Source: Bacteroidales bacterium (GTDB lineage: Bacteria; Bacteroidota; Bacteroidia; Bacteroidales; UBA932). From it: DNA of 64,000 nucleotides. Positions 7,629-16,560 of the stretch are shown one piece after another. The notes under the pieces are model-generated. The model made no database searches. It saw only the letters and a list, made by a program, of their open reading frames with translations, and was not told where the DNA came from. A program made the position numbers and the translations under genes. Positions within the stretch are counted from its first letter, which is position 1. Every line of letters begins with the position of its first letter. Location of the stretch: the NCBI GenBank assembly GCA_017554305.1, contig JAFZIN010000028.1, forward strand, positions 89,323-153,322, in the 5' to 3' direction.

Positions 7629-9059
7629 ATGAGTAGTAAATCCACCCTCTCCGATCTCTGGAAAAAGGAAGACTGGCTGGCCGTCTGGATTGGAGTAGTT
7701 CTCATTGTTGTTGCGGCATTTGCCGTTCTCACTAAAGCATTTGATTTTTCAGCACTTAAATTCTCCACCTGGCATCTCTGGGAAGGAGTAGCAGAAAAGA
7801 AGAGTCTGCTGGGGCAGATGGACGGCGCCTTCTGGATTAAGCTTGCCCGTACGTTTTTGGTTCTGGCCTTTTTGTTTGCCATTGGCATAAAGCTTCAGGG
7901 AGAGAGAGTAACAAAGTTCTTTGGAGCCTTTTTAGGACTCTTCATACTGGCTGTGATTGTAAGAATCATAAGCGCGGAGTTCACATTCAACAGATATTTG
8001 GAGTGGGCTTTCTGGGCTTTGATTGTGGGACTTCTAATTTCCAACACCGTGGGTGTTCCGCAGTGGCTCAAGCCGGCAATCAGAACAGAGTTCTACATTA
8101 AGACTGGATTGGTTGTAATGGGATTTTCCGTGCTCTTTTCTAACATTGCAAAGTTTGGACTCTACGGTCTTGGAATTGCCTGGATTGTTACCCCTATTGT
8201 AATCCTCTTTATGTGGTGGCTGGGAACCAAAATCTTTAAGATTGAAAACAAGCCTTTGGTAATTACAATGGCCTCAGCAACAAGTGTCTGCGGAACATCC
8301 GCAGCCATTGCTACGGGTGCTGCGGCAAAGGCCAAGAAGGATGACCTCTCAATTGCAATCTCCATCTCCATAATCTTTACCATTCTGATGATGGTCTTTG
8401 AACCTATGATAATCCGCTGGGTTGGAATGAGTCAGATTATGGGAGGTTCTCTAATTGGAGGAACGGTAGATTCCACCGGAGCGGTTGTGCTTGCAGGTAA
8501 CGCATTGGGACCGGAGGCGGAACAGGCTGCCGTTCTGGTTAAATCCATTCAGAACATACTCATTGGATTCATAGCCTTCTTTGTTGCACTCTTCTTTGCC
8601 ACAAAGGTAGACCGCGTTGGAACCCAGAGGGTTGGAGCAAGTGAAATCTGGCACCGTTTCCCTAAGTTCATTATAGGATTCTTTGCAGCCTCACTTGTTG
8701 CCTCATTTATAATTCTTCCGCTCTACGGAAGTGATAACGTAAGTGCAATAAACAAGACTCTGGATCAATACAAGAACTGGGCTTTTGTGCTGGCTTTCAC
8801 AAGCATAGGATTGGATACCAACTTTAAGGAGATTATTAAGAAGATGCAGGGCGGTAAGGTTCTCTGGCTCTATGTCATTGGACAGTTATTCAACATTGCC
8901 CTCACATTCTTTGCAGTTTGGATGCTGCTCTCCGGCAGGTTCCTCCCTGTTCCAAAACTGGATGACTACGGCAGCAAAAAGGTTGAGCCTAAGGTTGTTC
9001 CGGCTCCTCAGCCTGCAAAGACAGCCCTTAACTCCACTTACTATCTGGGCAAATTTTAG
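7629..9059 (+). CDS. YeiH/UPF0324-family putative sulfate exporter
   Basis: 476 aa with about ten transmembrane helices. Family signatures include LISNTVGVPQWLKPAIRTEF, the conserved core ITMASATSVCGTSAAIATG (about 213-231) and GGTVDSTGAVVLAG (about 279-292). UPF0324 proteins are inner-membrane transporters; sulfate/sulfonate export is the usual annotation and has little direct proof. The protein is longer than the approx. 340-aa E. coli form, with extra N-terminal helices (20-110) and a Pro/Lys-rich tail. The start codon lies 3 bp after ogt and the stop is 2 bp before the next small membrane protein, so the three look like an operon. Confidence 0.85.
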   Translation: MSSKSTLSDLWKKEDWLAVWIGVVLIVVAAFAVLTKAFDFSALKFSTWHLWEGVAEKKSLLGQMDGAFWIKLARTFLVLAFLFAIGIKLQGERVTKFFGAFLGLFILAVIVRIISAEFTFNRYLEWAFWALIVGLLISNTVGVPQWLKPAIRTEFYIKTGLVVMGFSVLFSNIAKFGLYGLGIAWIVTPIVILFMWWLGTKIFKIENKPLVITMASATSVCGTSAAIATGAAAKAKKDDLSIAISISIIFTILMMVFEPMIIRWVGMSQIMGGSLIGGTVDSTGAVVLAGNALGPEAEQAAVLVKSIQNILIGFIAFFVALFFATKVDRVGTQRVGASEIWHRFPKFIIGFFAASLVASFIILPLYGSDNVSAINKTLDQYKNWAFVLAFTSIGLDTNFKEIIKKMQGGKVLWLYVIGQLFNIALTFFAVWMLLSGRFLPVPKLDDYGSKKVEPKVVPAPQPAKTALNSTYYLGKF

Positions 9060-9061
9060 GT

Positions 9062-9346
9062 ATGAATCCTAAAACCGAGAAGATAATCATAAGGGCGGTA
9101 ACTGTCATAATGATAGTTGCCGTCCTTGTTTGTGTACTCTGGATTATGGCTTTCCGCCTGGGTCTTGCAGAGAAATATGACTTTGGCGCGGGGGCCTATT
9201 ACTATGCAGATATTCCTGATTACGATAAAGTTATAGGAGAAAGCTCCTACAAGCCCCCCATCCCTTTCTGGATTTACCTCCTTCTCTTTTTTGGATGGGG
9301 ATGGATTATGTGGAGAATCTGGTCTCTGATGGAGAGAAAAAAGTAA
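9062..9346 (+). CDS. Small membrane protein, unknown function
   Basis: 94 aa with two predicted transmembrane helices (about 10-30 and 68-86), a short soluble loop rich in Tyr/Asp (FGAGAYYYADIPDYDKV) and a basic C-terminus (RRIW..MERKK style). It starts 2 bp after the exporter gene, so it may be an accessory subunit of that transporter. No family recognised. Confidence 0.65.
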   Translation: MNPKTEKIIIRAVTVIMIVAVLVCVLWIMAFRLGLAEKYDFGAGAYYYADIPDYDKVIGESSYKPPIPFWIYLLLFFGWGWIMWRIWSLMERKK

Positions 9347-9347
9347 A

Positions 9348-9379
9348 CGGACAAGTGAAAAATTGATTACTTTTGTCCG
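9348..9379. repeat. Inverted repeat spanning the trpS promoter region
   Basis: CGGACAA (9348-9354) and TTGTCCG (9373-9379) are perfect complements with an 18-nt spacer. The right arm overlaps the -7 box at 9368-9375. It could be an operator or a weak terminator for the upstream gene; there is no T-run after it, which argues against a terminator. Confidence 0.4.
9368..9375 (+). promoter_or_regulatory. -7 box upstream of trpS
   Basis: TACTTTTG, an exact TAnnTTTG, 15 bp upstream of the trpS ATG (9391). The start point would lie only a few bases before the ATG, giving a very short leader. The right arm of an inverted repeat overlaps it. Confidence 0.5.
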
Positions 9380-9390
9380 AATAGTAGATT

Positions 9391-10515
9391 ATGAGCAAAA
9401 AAGTTATACTTACCGGAGACCGCCCTACCGGCCGTCTTCACATAGGCCACTATGTTGGCTCCCTAAGAGGAAGGGTTGAACTTCAGAATGAGGCAGACTA
9501 TGAGAAAATGTTTGTTTTCATAGCAGATGCACAGGCACTTACAGACAACTTTGACAATCCGGAGAAGGTTCGTCAGAATATTGTGGAGGTGGCGCTGGAT
9601 TACCTCTCCGTAGGATTGGATCCTAATAAAGTTACCATATTCGTTCAGAGTATGATTCCTGAACTTACGGAACTTACCTTCTTCTATATGAACCTTGTAA
9701 CGGTTGCAAGACTGCAGAGAAACCCAACCGTTAAGACAGAGATTGCAATGAGGGGGTTCAGCAAGGAGGCTGAAGATGGGCAGGAGAAGGTATTCGGAAG
9801 CGGACTTCCGGTAGGATTTTTCACCTACCCTATCTCACAGGCAGCTGATATTACGGCGTTTAAGGCAACCACCGTTCCGGCCGGAGAGGATCAGAAACCT
9901 ATGATTGAGCAGACCGTGGAGATTGTACGCAAGTTCAACTCCATTTACGGTGAGACTCTGGTAGAGCCGCAAATTCTTCTCCCAAAGAACAGTGCCTGCC
10001 TCCGTCTTCCGGGTATAGACGGCAAGGCCAAGATGAGCAAATCTCTGGGCAATTGCATCTACCTTTCAGAGACTGCAGATGAACTCAACAAGAAGGTAAT
10101 GAGTATGTATACAGATCCGCATCACATAAGCATAAATGATCCGGGCCACATTGAGGGCAACACCGTATTTACCTATCTTGATGCGTTTTGCAAGGATGAG
10201 CACTTTGCTCTCTACCTGCCGGATTATGCTAACCTTGATGAACTCAAGGCTCACTATCAGAGGGGCGGATTGGGAGACGTTAAGATTAAGAAGTTCCTCT
10301 CAAAGATTCTGAATGAGGAGTTTGAACCAATAAGAGCAAGACGCAAGGAGTTTGAAAAGGATATTCCTGCAGTTTACGATATGCTCAAAAAAGGCAGCCA
10401 GACGGCAAGAGAGGTTGCTGCAAAGACCATGAGTGAAGTTAAGAACGCAATGAAAATCAACTACTTTGATGATGCGGCTCTGATTGCTTCACAGGCGGAG
10501 AAATTCAGCAGATAA
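9391..10515 (+). CDS. trpS: Tryptophanyl-tRNA synthetase
   Basis: 374 aa, class I aminoacyl-tRNA synthetase that charges tRNA-Trp. The HIGH motif is in [10 protein letters not shown] (about residues 14-23) preceded by GDRPTG, and the KMSKS loop is exact (KMSKSLGN, about 214-221). The Rossmann core between them contains the Trp-binding segment ([15 protein letters not shown]). It has an insertion compared with E. coli TrpS, as in many Bacteroidota enzymes. Its own promoter appears to lie at 9368-9375. It is followed after 5 bp by the ABC ATPase gene. Confidence 0.95.
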   Translation: MSKKVILTGDRPTGRLHIGHYVGSLRGRVELQNEADYEKMFVFIADAQALTDNFDNPEKVRQNIVEVALDYLSVGLDPNKVTIFVQSMIPELTELTFFYMNLVTVARLQRNPTVKTEIAMRGFSKEAEDGQEKVFGSGLPVGFFTYPISQAADITAFKATTVPAGEDQKPMIEQTVEIVRKFNSIYGETLVEPQILLPKNSACLRLPGIDGKAKMSKSLGNCIYLSETADELNKKVMSMYTDPHHISINDPGHIEGNTVFTYLDAFCKDEHFALYLPDYANLDELKAHYQRGGLGDVKIKKFLSKILNEEFEPIRARRKEFEKDIPAVYDMLKKGSQTAREVAAKTMSEVKNAMKINYFDDAALIASQAEKFSR

Positions 10516-10520
10516 CAAAA

Positions 10521-11291
10521 ATGGCACTTCTTCAAATAGAGGATCTTTCTTTGGGGTATGGCTCAAAAACCATATTCAAGGATATCAACGCCTCTGAAGA
10601 AGAGGGGTGTCTGATTGCTCTTTTGGGTTCCAACGGCAGAGGTAAATCTACGCTGCTGAGGACCATAGCCCGCCTGGAGGAGATATATGAACCTTCAAAA
10701 GGAAAGATTCTCTACAACGGAAAGGAGGCCTCCTGTTACTCCAAAAAGGAGATGAGCCGGATGGTCTCATTCGTCAGCCCTGTAACGGAGAGAGCCCCCT
10801 ATCTGAAGGTAAAAGACCTGGTCTCCATAAACACTTACTACAGAACAGATTGGATGGGATCCATAAATAAGAGTGAAGAGGAGAAAATACTCAAAGCTCT
10901 TAAGATGGTTGGACTGGAGGGGTTTGAAGAGAGGGAGTGTACCAGCCTTAGTGACGGTGAGTTCCAGCGTGCCACCATTGCCGGTGCAATTGTTCAGGAC
11001 AGCCGCATCATCCTTTTGGACGAGCCCACCGCCTTTTTGGATATAGCAAACAAATACCTCATAACCGGGCTGTTAAAAACTATCGCGGAGAAAAAGTTAA
11101 TAATATTCTCTACTCACGATTTGCAATTGGCGCTGCAAGTATGTGACAGGCTGTGGGTTATGACATCAGAAGGGTTCTTCTGCGGTTCTCCCGCACAGCT
11201 TATTGAGAACGGGCAGATTGAGAAGATGTTTGATGTTGAGGGAGTTAGGTTTGACAAAGAGAAACAGAGTTTTGTTCCCACCAAACAATAA
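10521..11291 (+). CDS. ABC transporter ATP-binding protein, iron-siderophore/cobalamin type
   Basis: 256 aa. Walker A is GSNGRGKST (about 36-44), the signature is a variant, LSDGEFQ (about 143-149), and Walker B is RIILLDEPTAFLD (about 160-172), followed by the H-loop STHD. The overall pattern is like FhuC/FecE/BtuD ATPases that power Fe-siderophore or B12 uptake. No permease or binding-protein gene is next to it, so its partners must be elsewhere or the protein works differently. It lies 5 bp after trpS and 4 bp before queD, so it may simply be carried in the housekeeping operon. Confidence 0.8.
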   Translation: MALLQIEDLSLGYGSKTIFKDINASEEEGCLIALLGSNGRGKSTLLRTIARLEEIYEPSKGKILYNGKEASCYSKKEMSRMVSFVSPVTERAPYLKVKDLVSINTYYRTDWMGSINKSEEEKILKALKMVGLEGFEERECTSLSDGEFQRATIAGAIVQDSRIILLDEPTAFLDIANKYLITGLLKTIAEKKLIIFSTHDLQLALQVCDRLWVMTSEGFFCGSPAQLIENGQIEKMFDVEGVRFDKEKQSFVPTKQ

Positions 11292-11295
11292 AGAG

Positions 11296-11739
11296 ATGGC
11301 AAAAATCAGAATTACAAAGGAGTTCAGCTTTGAGGGAGCTCACGCACTCAAGGGGTATGACGGCAAGTGCAGCCACATTCACGGGCACTCTTACCGCCTG
11401 GCTGTCACCGTTATGGGTGAACCTATAAAGGAGGAGAACTCTCCCAAAAAGGGAATGGTAATTGACTTTACAGACCTTAAGAAGATTGTCTCTGAAAAGA
11501 TTATAGAGAAGCTGGATCATGCGCTTATTCTTGTAAAGGGTGCGGAACTCACGGAGGAGATTACCAGGTTTTACGGCAATACGGTAACGGTTGATTTTCA
11601 GCCTACAAGCGAGATGCTTACCATTCACTTTGCAAAGATTCTGAAGGAGGCTCTGCCAAAGAGTGTGACTTTGGTATCTGTGCGTCTGTGGGAGACGGAG
11701 AAGAACTATGCGGAGTGGAGAGAGGAAGATAACCAATGA
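11296..11739 (+). CDS. queD: 6-carboxytetrahydropterin synthase QueD / 6-pyruvoyl-tetrahydropterin synthase family
   Basis: 147 aa from the ATG at 11296; an in-frame extension to 11203 would lie inside the ABC gene and is rejected. The zinc site is visible as H16, H29 and H31 in GAHALKGYDG..CSHIHGHSY, with C25 as the catalytic Cys, the same spacing as known QueD. The C-terminal RLWETEKNYAEW carries the pterin-binding Glu. QueD makes 6-carboxy-tetrahydropterin on the way to queuosine in tRNA. The partner genes queC/queE/queF are not in the window. Its stop overlaps the polA start (ATGA, 4 bp). Confidence 0.9.
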   Translation: MAKIRITKEFSFEGAHALKGYDGKCSHIHGHSYRLAVTVMGEPIKEENSPKKGMVIDFTDLKKIVSEKIIEKLDHALILVKGAELTEEITRFYGNTVTVDFQPTSEMLTIHFAKILKEALPKSVTLVSVRLWETEKNYAEWREEDNQ

Positions 11740-14477
11740 ACAGGATATTCCTTATAGACGGACACGCGCAAATCTTTAGGATGTATTACGCCTTTATGCG
11801 CCATCCCCTTATAAATTCCAAGGGGATAGATACTTCCATACTCTACGGCTTTACAAAGATGGTGCTGGAACTCATTGCAAAAGAGAACCCTACCCACCTG
11901 GCCGTGGCCTTTGATCTGCATGCGGAGACTTTCCGTCATAAGGTTTACAAGGAGTACAAAGCCAACCGTCCGCCGGCTCCGGAACTTGTGGTAGATGCGC
12001 TGGAACCGCTTAAGGAGATTCTCAAAGCGCTGAACATTCCGGCAATCGGCATTGAGGGAGTGGAAGCAGACGATGTTATTGGCTCTATGGCAAAGCAGTG
12101 GTCTTCAGAGAGTTCAAAGGTCTATATGGTTACTCCCGATAAAGATTACGGGCAGGTTGTAGATGACAACATCTTCCAGTACAAGTTCTCCAAAGGCAAC
12201 AGCGGAGAGGTGGAGATTATTGGCAAAAAGGAACTATGCTCCCAGTACGGAATCTGTGACCCTAAGAGCGTTATAGATATTCTCACAATTTGGGGAGACG
12301 CATCGGATAACATTCCGGGTGTTAAGGGAATAGGAGAGGTTGGCGCCAAGAAACTTATTGGAGAGTATCAGACTCTGGATAACCTTCTTAATCACCTTAA
12401 GGAGCTTCCGGCAAAGCAGCAGGAGAAGATTGAGGCAGCAAAGGAGCATCTGAATATGAGCCGTTTCCTTGTTACCATTAAGACAGACATAGATCTTCCG
12501 CTCTCTTTGGATGACATCAAAATTTCTCCTGCAAACAAGGAACAGGTAGATGCTGTCTTTGGAAAATACGAGTTCTCCTCCCTTAAGAAGATGATTAAGG
12601 AGTTCAAAACTGAGGAGGCGGTAAATGATTTTCCTGCAGACGATTACCCTACTGAGGGAAACTACTTTAACAGTTACGCTCCCGTTCAGGAGAATAAGAG
12701 AGAAGAGGCGGGAATGCCAAAAATCAAGTTTGTATCTAAGGAGATTTTTGAGAGCGCGGTTAAAAAGAACAACACTCTTGCAATGGCACTCCCAACTGAC
12801 GGTGAGGAAGTTATACTGTGCACTACAGATTCGGATTCAACTCTTAAGGAGCCAAAGGGGCTGGCACTTCTAATCAAACCTAATGAGTGCCTGAGCCTTG
12901 TAATCAATCCCAAAATCATTAAGACCGGCTTCTCCTTAAAGGAGATAATAAGGCATATATCAAAGAGTTACACCGGCAATTTGGATGTTGCAAAGATTCT
13001 CTCTGAGGAGGAACTTTATGACATTCAACTGCTCCATTATCTGATTAATCCGGAGGTAAGCCACTCCCCTGCCTTCATCATAAAAGAGAGGTTTGGATTG
13101 GAACTTTCTACGGAGAACCCAGAGGAGAAAGAGAGTGATTTGTTCTCATCTGTAGAAAGAGATTTGGAGAAAGAGGCGGAGGAGAGAGCAAAGGAGGCAC
13201 TGCTCAGTATCTACCTTAAAGAGAGGCTCTTAAAGGAGATCCCAAAGGCGGAACTCTACAGAGATATTGAGATGCCGCTTGAGGGAATTCTTGCAAAGAT
13301 GGAACTTACTGGAGTTAAGATAGATACTGCCCAGCTTAAAGAGTACAGCAAAGAACTAACTCAGCAAATGAATGAGATTGAGGCTAATGCAAAGGCTCTG
13401 GCAGAAGATCCCAACATCAACCTCTCCTCTCCAAAGCAGATTGGACAGCTGCTCTTTGAAAAACTCAAGGTGAGTGACTCCGTTAAGAAAAGTGCCAAAG
13501 GCAGTTACCCTACAGATGAGCAGACGCTCCGCTCTCTCTACTACGCTCATCCTCTCATTGGAGAGATTCTGGAGTACCGCAACCTGAAGAAACTTCTTTC
13601 TACCTACATAGATGCCTTCCCTCAGCTTATAGACCCGGAAGACGGCAAGATACACACCACTTTCAATCAAGCACTTACAGCAACGGGCAGGCTCTCTTCC
13701 AACAACCCTAACCTGCAGAACATCCCAATCCGTACAGAGAGAGGAAGGGAGATTCGCAAGGCCTTTATTCCATCTACAGAGAACGGCTACATTGTCTCTG
13801 CAGATTACTCCCAGATAGAGCTCCGCCTTATGGCGCACCTAAGCCGGGATGAGCATCTTATTGCGGCATTCAACTCCGGCCAGGATGTTCACAAGGCCAC
13901 TGCGGCAAGGCTCTTTGGCGTTGATATTAATGATGTTACAGAAGATCAGAGAAGGAAGGCAAAGACCGTAAACTTTGGAATCATTTACGGCATCTCCTCC
14001 TTTGGCCTGTCTGAGAGAATGGAGATTGGAGTTAAGGAGGCAAAGAGGTTTATAGAGCAGTATTTTGCTATGTATCCGGGAGTTAGCGCATACATAGCAG
14101 ACTCCGTGGAGAAGGCAAGAAGGCTGGGTTATGTAGAAACTATCTACGGCAGAAGGCGTTACCTTAAGGATATAAACTCCCGCAACGCCAACGTGCGCAA
14201 GTTCAACGAACGCAATGCGGTAAACGCCCCGCTGCAGGGGAGTGCCGCAGATATTATAAAAATTGCAATGGTCAACGTATCAAGGAGATTGGAGAGTGAG
14301 AACTTAAAGAGCAGAATGGTTCTTCAGGTTCATGACGAACTTGTCTTTGATGCAACAGAAGATGAGAGGGATATTGTAATGCAGATTGCAAAGGAGGAGA
14401 TGGAGGCTGTTGCAAATCTTAAAGTCAAACTAACAGCAGAGTGCGGTTATGGCAAAAATTGGTTACAAGCTCACTAA
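11736..14477 (+). CDS. polA: DNA polymerase I
   Basis: 913 aa. Domains in order: 5'-3' exonuclease (1-300; DGHAQIFRMYYAF, VEADDVIGS, TPDKDYGQ, GVKGIGEVGAKKL), an intervening domain (about 320-520), and the family A polymerase (about 530-913). Polymerase motifs are intact: motif A with D690 (SADYSQIELR), motif B (RRKAKTVNFGIIYG, about 739-752) and motif C with D867-E868 (VHDELVFD). The 3'-5' exonuclease domain has lost its catalytic signature: no DxE of ExoI, no NxxxD of ExoII and no YxxxD of ExoIII are visible, so proofreading is probably absent. The enzyme fills gaps and removes RNA primers. It overlaps queD by 4 bp. Confidence 0.95.
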   Translation: MNRIFLIDGHAQIFRMYYAFMRHPLINSKGIDTSILYGFTKMVLELIAKENPTHLAVAFDLHAETFRHKVYKEYKANRPPAPELVVDALEPLKEILKALNIPAIGIEGVEADDVIGSMAKQWSSESSKVYMVTPDKDYGQVVDDNIFQYKFSKGNSGEVEIIGKKELCSQYGICDPKSVIDILTIWGDASDNIPGVKGIGEVGAKKLIGEYQTLDNLLNHLKELPAKQQEKIEAAKEHLNMSRFLVTIKTDIDLPLSLDDIKISPANKEQVDAVFGKYEFSSLKKMIKEFKTEEAVNDFPADDYPTEGNYFNSYAPVQENKREEAGMPKIKFVSKEIFESAVKKNNTLAMALPTDGEEVILCTTDSDSTLKEPKGLALLIKPNECLSLVINPKIIKTGFSLKEIIRHISKSYTGNLDVAKILSEEELYDIQLLHYLINPEVSHSPAFIIKERFGLELSTENPEEKESDLFSSVERDLEKEAEERAKEALLSIYLKERLLKEIPKAELYRDIEMPLEGILAKMELTGVKIDTAQLKEYSKELTQQMNEIEANAKALAEDPNINLSSPKQIGQLLFEKLKVSDSVKKSAKGSYPTDEQTLRSLYYAHPLIGEILEYRNLKKLLSTYIDAFPQLIDPEDGKIHTTFNQALTATGRLSSNNPNLQNIPIRTERGREIRKAFIPSTENGYIVSADYSQIELRLMAHLSRDEHLIAAFNSGQDVHKATAARLFGVDINDVTEDQRRKAKTVNFGIIYGISSFGLSERMEIGVKEAKRFIEQYFAMYPGVSAYIADSVEKARRLGYVETIYGRRRYLKDINSRNANVRKFNERNAVNAPLQGSAADIIKIAMVNVSRRLESENLKSRMVLQVHDELVFDATEDERDIVMQIAKEEMEAVANLKVKLTAECGYGKNWLQAH

Positions 14478-14490
14478 TCTCTACATCCGC

Positions 14491-15078
14491 ATGGATGTGC
14501 CTCAACTTGTGGAGAGGGCAAAGGCCGGAGAGCAGATGGCCTTCACCTTCCTCTTTGAAAGATACCATAACCAACTTACGGATTACCTTAAGAGACAGTC
14601 TGGTACGCTGCTAAAAAACAAGAGCGTGGAGATTGAAGACATCTGCCTGGATACCTTCAACAAGGCCTTCATAAACATTGGTTCATACGATTCCAAGTAT
14701 ATGTTCACCACCTGGCTCTATAAGATTGCAAAGAACTCTCTTACAGATTATTTCCGCCAGACAGCAGGTGAGAGCAACTCCTCCACGGAGTCTTCTGAGG
14801 TGAGAAACGTTCACAGCGGAGATACCCCGGAAGACAAACTCATAGAGAACCAGCAGATAGAAAAGACAATGGAGGCGGTGCGCCAACTGCCGGATATCTA
14901 CAAAGATGTAATGATGCTCTACATTGAGGGCTACGCTTTGGACGATATTGCAGACTCCCTCTCCATCACCCTCTCCAACGCCAAGGTGAGAGTGAAAAGA
15001 GGCAAAGACCTCCTTGCAGAAAAACTCTCAGACAGCCCAATAGCACAGAAGAGGGCAAACTCAAAAAAGACCAGATAA
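14491..15078 (+). CDS. ECF-type RNA polymerase sigma factor
   Basis: 195 aa from the ATG at 14491 (MDVPQLVERAKAGEQ); an upstream ATG at 14449 would overlap polA by 29 bp and adds non-homologous residues. Region 2 is seen in AFTFLFERYHNQLTDYLKR and TFNKAF..YMFTTWLYKIAKNSLTDYFR; region 4 in LPDIYKDVMMLYIEGYALDDIADSLSITLSNAKVRVKRG, a helix-turn-helix that reads the -35-type element. No anti-sigma gene is adjacent; it sits between polA and rsmG in what looks like one operon, which suggests constitutive expression. The target regulon cannot be told. Confidence 0.88.
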   Translation: MDVPQLVERAKAGEQMAFTFLFERYHNQLTDYLKRQSGTLLKNKSVEIEDICLDTFNKAFINIGSYDSKYMFTTWLYKIAKNSLTDYFRQTAGESNSSTESSEVRNVHSGDTPEDKLIENQQIEKTMEAVRQLPDIYKDVMMLYIEGYALDDIADSLSITLSNAKVRVKRGKDLLAEKLSDSPIAQKRANSKKTR

Positions 15079-15752
15079 TGACTCCCAATATTGTTTTCAA
15101 ATACTTCCCCAATCTCTCTGATATTCAGAGGCAACAGATAGAACGGCTTGCTCCCCTTTACCGAGAGTGGAACGCTAAAATCAACGTTATCAGCCGCAAA
15201 GATGAGGACAATATCTACCTCCACCACATACTCCACTCTCTTGCCATTGCAAAGTATTTGAATTCTTTCCTTCCTACTCTCGATAGTTCTAACGCCAATG
15301 GCGTTACCGTTATGGATGTAGGCTGCGGCGGCGGATTCCCCGGCATACCGCTGGCAATCCTCTACCCAAAGACAAACTTCATTCTGGCAGATTCTATCGG
15401 GAAGAAGATAAAAGTTGCTCAAAGTATTGCAGAAGAGATTGGCCTTAAGAATGTTACAGCCCTTCACGGCCGTGCAGAAGAGGTCAACCTGAAAGAGTAT
15501 ACCCCAACGGGCAAGGTAGATTTGGTTGTCTCCAGGGCCGTCACCTCCCTTGTCAACTTTATCCCTTGGGTTAAAGGCAAATACACCAAGGGCATCATCT
15601 GCCTTAAGGGCGGAGATATTAAATCTGAAATAGATGAGTGCGTTAAACGCCTGCACATTTCCCCTTCACACCTCTTTACCAAAGATATAACAGACTGGTT
15701 TGAAGAGGATTACTTCCAAGAAAAAAAGGTCCTCTATGTAAATGCGTTATGA
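15078..15752 (+). CDS. rsmG: 16S rRNA (guanine-527-N7) methyltransferase
   Basis: 224 aa. The N-terminal helix motif is YREWNAKINVISRKD (about 29-43), the SAM-binding glycine loop is VGCGGGFPGIPLAI (about 77-90), and VSRAVTSL (about 147-154) is the typical GidB/RsmG motif. The protein methylates G527 of 16S rRNA. The ATG overlaps the TAA of the sigma-factor gene (TAATG) and its stop overlaps the next ATG by 4 bp, so it is embedded in a coupled operon. Loss of this gene gives low-level streptomycin resistance in other bacteria. Confidence 0.93.
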   Translation: MTPNIVFKYFPNLSDIQRQQIERLAPLYREWNAKINVISRKDEDNIYLHHILHSLAIAKYLNSFLPTLDSSNANGVTVMDVGCGGGFPGIPLAILYPKTNFILADSIGKKIKVAQSIAEEIGLKNVTALHGRAEEVNLKEYTPTGKVDLVVSRAVTSLVNFIPWVKGKYTKGIICLKGGDIKSEIDECVKRLHISPSHLFTKDITDWFEEDYFQEKKVLYVNAL

Positions 15753-16264
15753 AAAGACTCTTAGTTGTAATATTTGCATTGCTTGTTTCAGCGGGCATTT
15801 GGGGTCAGACGCCGTTTGCTAAGTATTTGGATCAGGCAAAGGGGGCACCGTTTATTGTGATAGATAAGCCGGCCCTTAAACTTACGCTTGTAGACACAAA
15901 GGGGGCTGCCATTAAGGAGTACGGCATCTCTTGCGCTGTGAATTATGGCCCAAAGCAAAAGAAGGGAGACCACAAGACTCCGGAGGGGACCTTTAAGATT
16001 ACACAGCTGCTTTACGCCAAAGGGCTTTCCCATGACTTTAAAGACGGCAAGGGGCCAATTAAGGATGCTTACGGCCCGTGGTTTCTGCGCCTGAGCGTTC
16101 CCGGGTTCATAGATATTGGCATTCACGGCACTCCGTTCCCGGAGAGCATTGGCACACGTGCCACCGAGGGGTGCATAAGGCTTCGTAACGAGGACATTGT
16201 AGACCTTAAAGAGCGGGTAAAAGTGGGTACGGTGGTTATTATACTGCCGGACAAGAGCAAATAA
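15749..16264 (+). CDS. Secreted L,D-transpeptidase (YkuD family)
   Basis: 171 aa with an N-terminal signal peptide (about 1-19, ending AGIWGQ). The YkuD active-site pattern is present: IGIHGT (about 126-131) followed by EGCIRL with the catalytic Cys (about 143-148). Such enzymes make 3-3 cross-links in peptidoglycan or tether lipoproteins to it. The protein is compact and has no LysM or peptidoglycan-binding domain. It overlaps rsmG by 4 bp and ends 25 bp before the rpmH promoter. Confidence 0.87.
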   Translation: MKRLLVVIFALLVSAGIWGQTPFAKYLDQAKGAPFIVIDKPALKLTLVDTKGAAIKEYGISCAVNYGPKQKKGDHKTPEGTFKITQLLYAKGLSHDFKDGKGPIKDAYGPWFLRLSVPGFIDIGIHGTPFPESIGTRATEGCIRLRNEDIVDLKERVKVGTVVIILPDKSK

Positions 16265-16266
16265 AA

Positions 16267-16297
16267 TTTGTATTCTTTAAAATAAATGCTATATTTG
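16267..16297 (+). promoter_or_regulatory. Complete Bacteroidota-type promoter for rpmH
   Basis: TTTG at 16267-16270, an exact 19-bp spacer, and TATATTTG at 16290-16297. This is the textbook Bacteroidota -33/-7 arrangement (TTTG-N19-TAnnTTTG) and is the clearest plus-strand promoter in the window. The ATG of rpmH is 36 bp downstream. Confidence 0.8.
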
Positions 16298-16333
16298 CAG
16301 CCCAATTGACGAAAATAATAAATAGAAAAAGAT

Positions 16334-16486
16334 ATGAAACGTACATTCCAGCCTTCCATCCGCAAAAGACGCAACAAGCATGGCTTCAGAGAGAGAATGA
16401 GTACTCCTAACGGAAGAAGAGTTCTTGCAGCACGTCGCAGAAGAGGAAGAAAAAAACTGACAGTTTCTAGTGAGGATAGATTCTAA
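16334..16486 (+). CDS. rpmH: 50S ribosomal protein L34
   Basis: 50 aa, very basic: [18 protein letters not shown] at the N-terminus, then [22 protein letters not shown], which is the diagnostic L34 signature, with a short extra tail VSSEDRF as in Bacteroidota. It is a component of the large ribosomal subunit near the exit tunnel. Unlike many bacteria, rnpA does not follow; instead a terminator and a palindromic element come next. It has its own strong promoter (16267-16297). Confidence 0.97.
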   Translation: MKRTFQPSIRKRRNKHGFRERMSTPNGRRVLAARRRRGRKKLTVSSEDRF

Positions 16487-16509
16487 TTACTAGATTCACA
16501 AGAATTTAG

Positions 16510-16542
16510 AAGGAAGGTCATTCTTTTGATCTTCCTTTTTTG
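16510..16542 (+). terminator. Rho-independent terminator after rpmH
   Basis: AAGGAAGGTC and GATCTTCCTT form a 10-bp stem with one G-T pair and an 8-nt loop, followed at once by a T-run. It lies 24 bp after the rpmH stop. Confidence 0.8.
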
Positions 16543-16560
16543 TTTTCACAAAGACATATA

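Noticed and set aside
11203-11295. N-terminal extension of QueD
   Set aside because: It lies inside the ABC ATPase gene; the family start motif begins at 11296.
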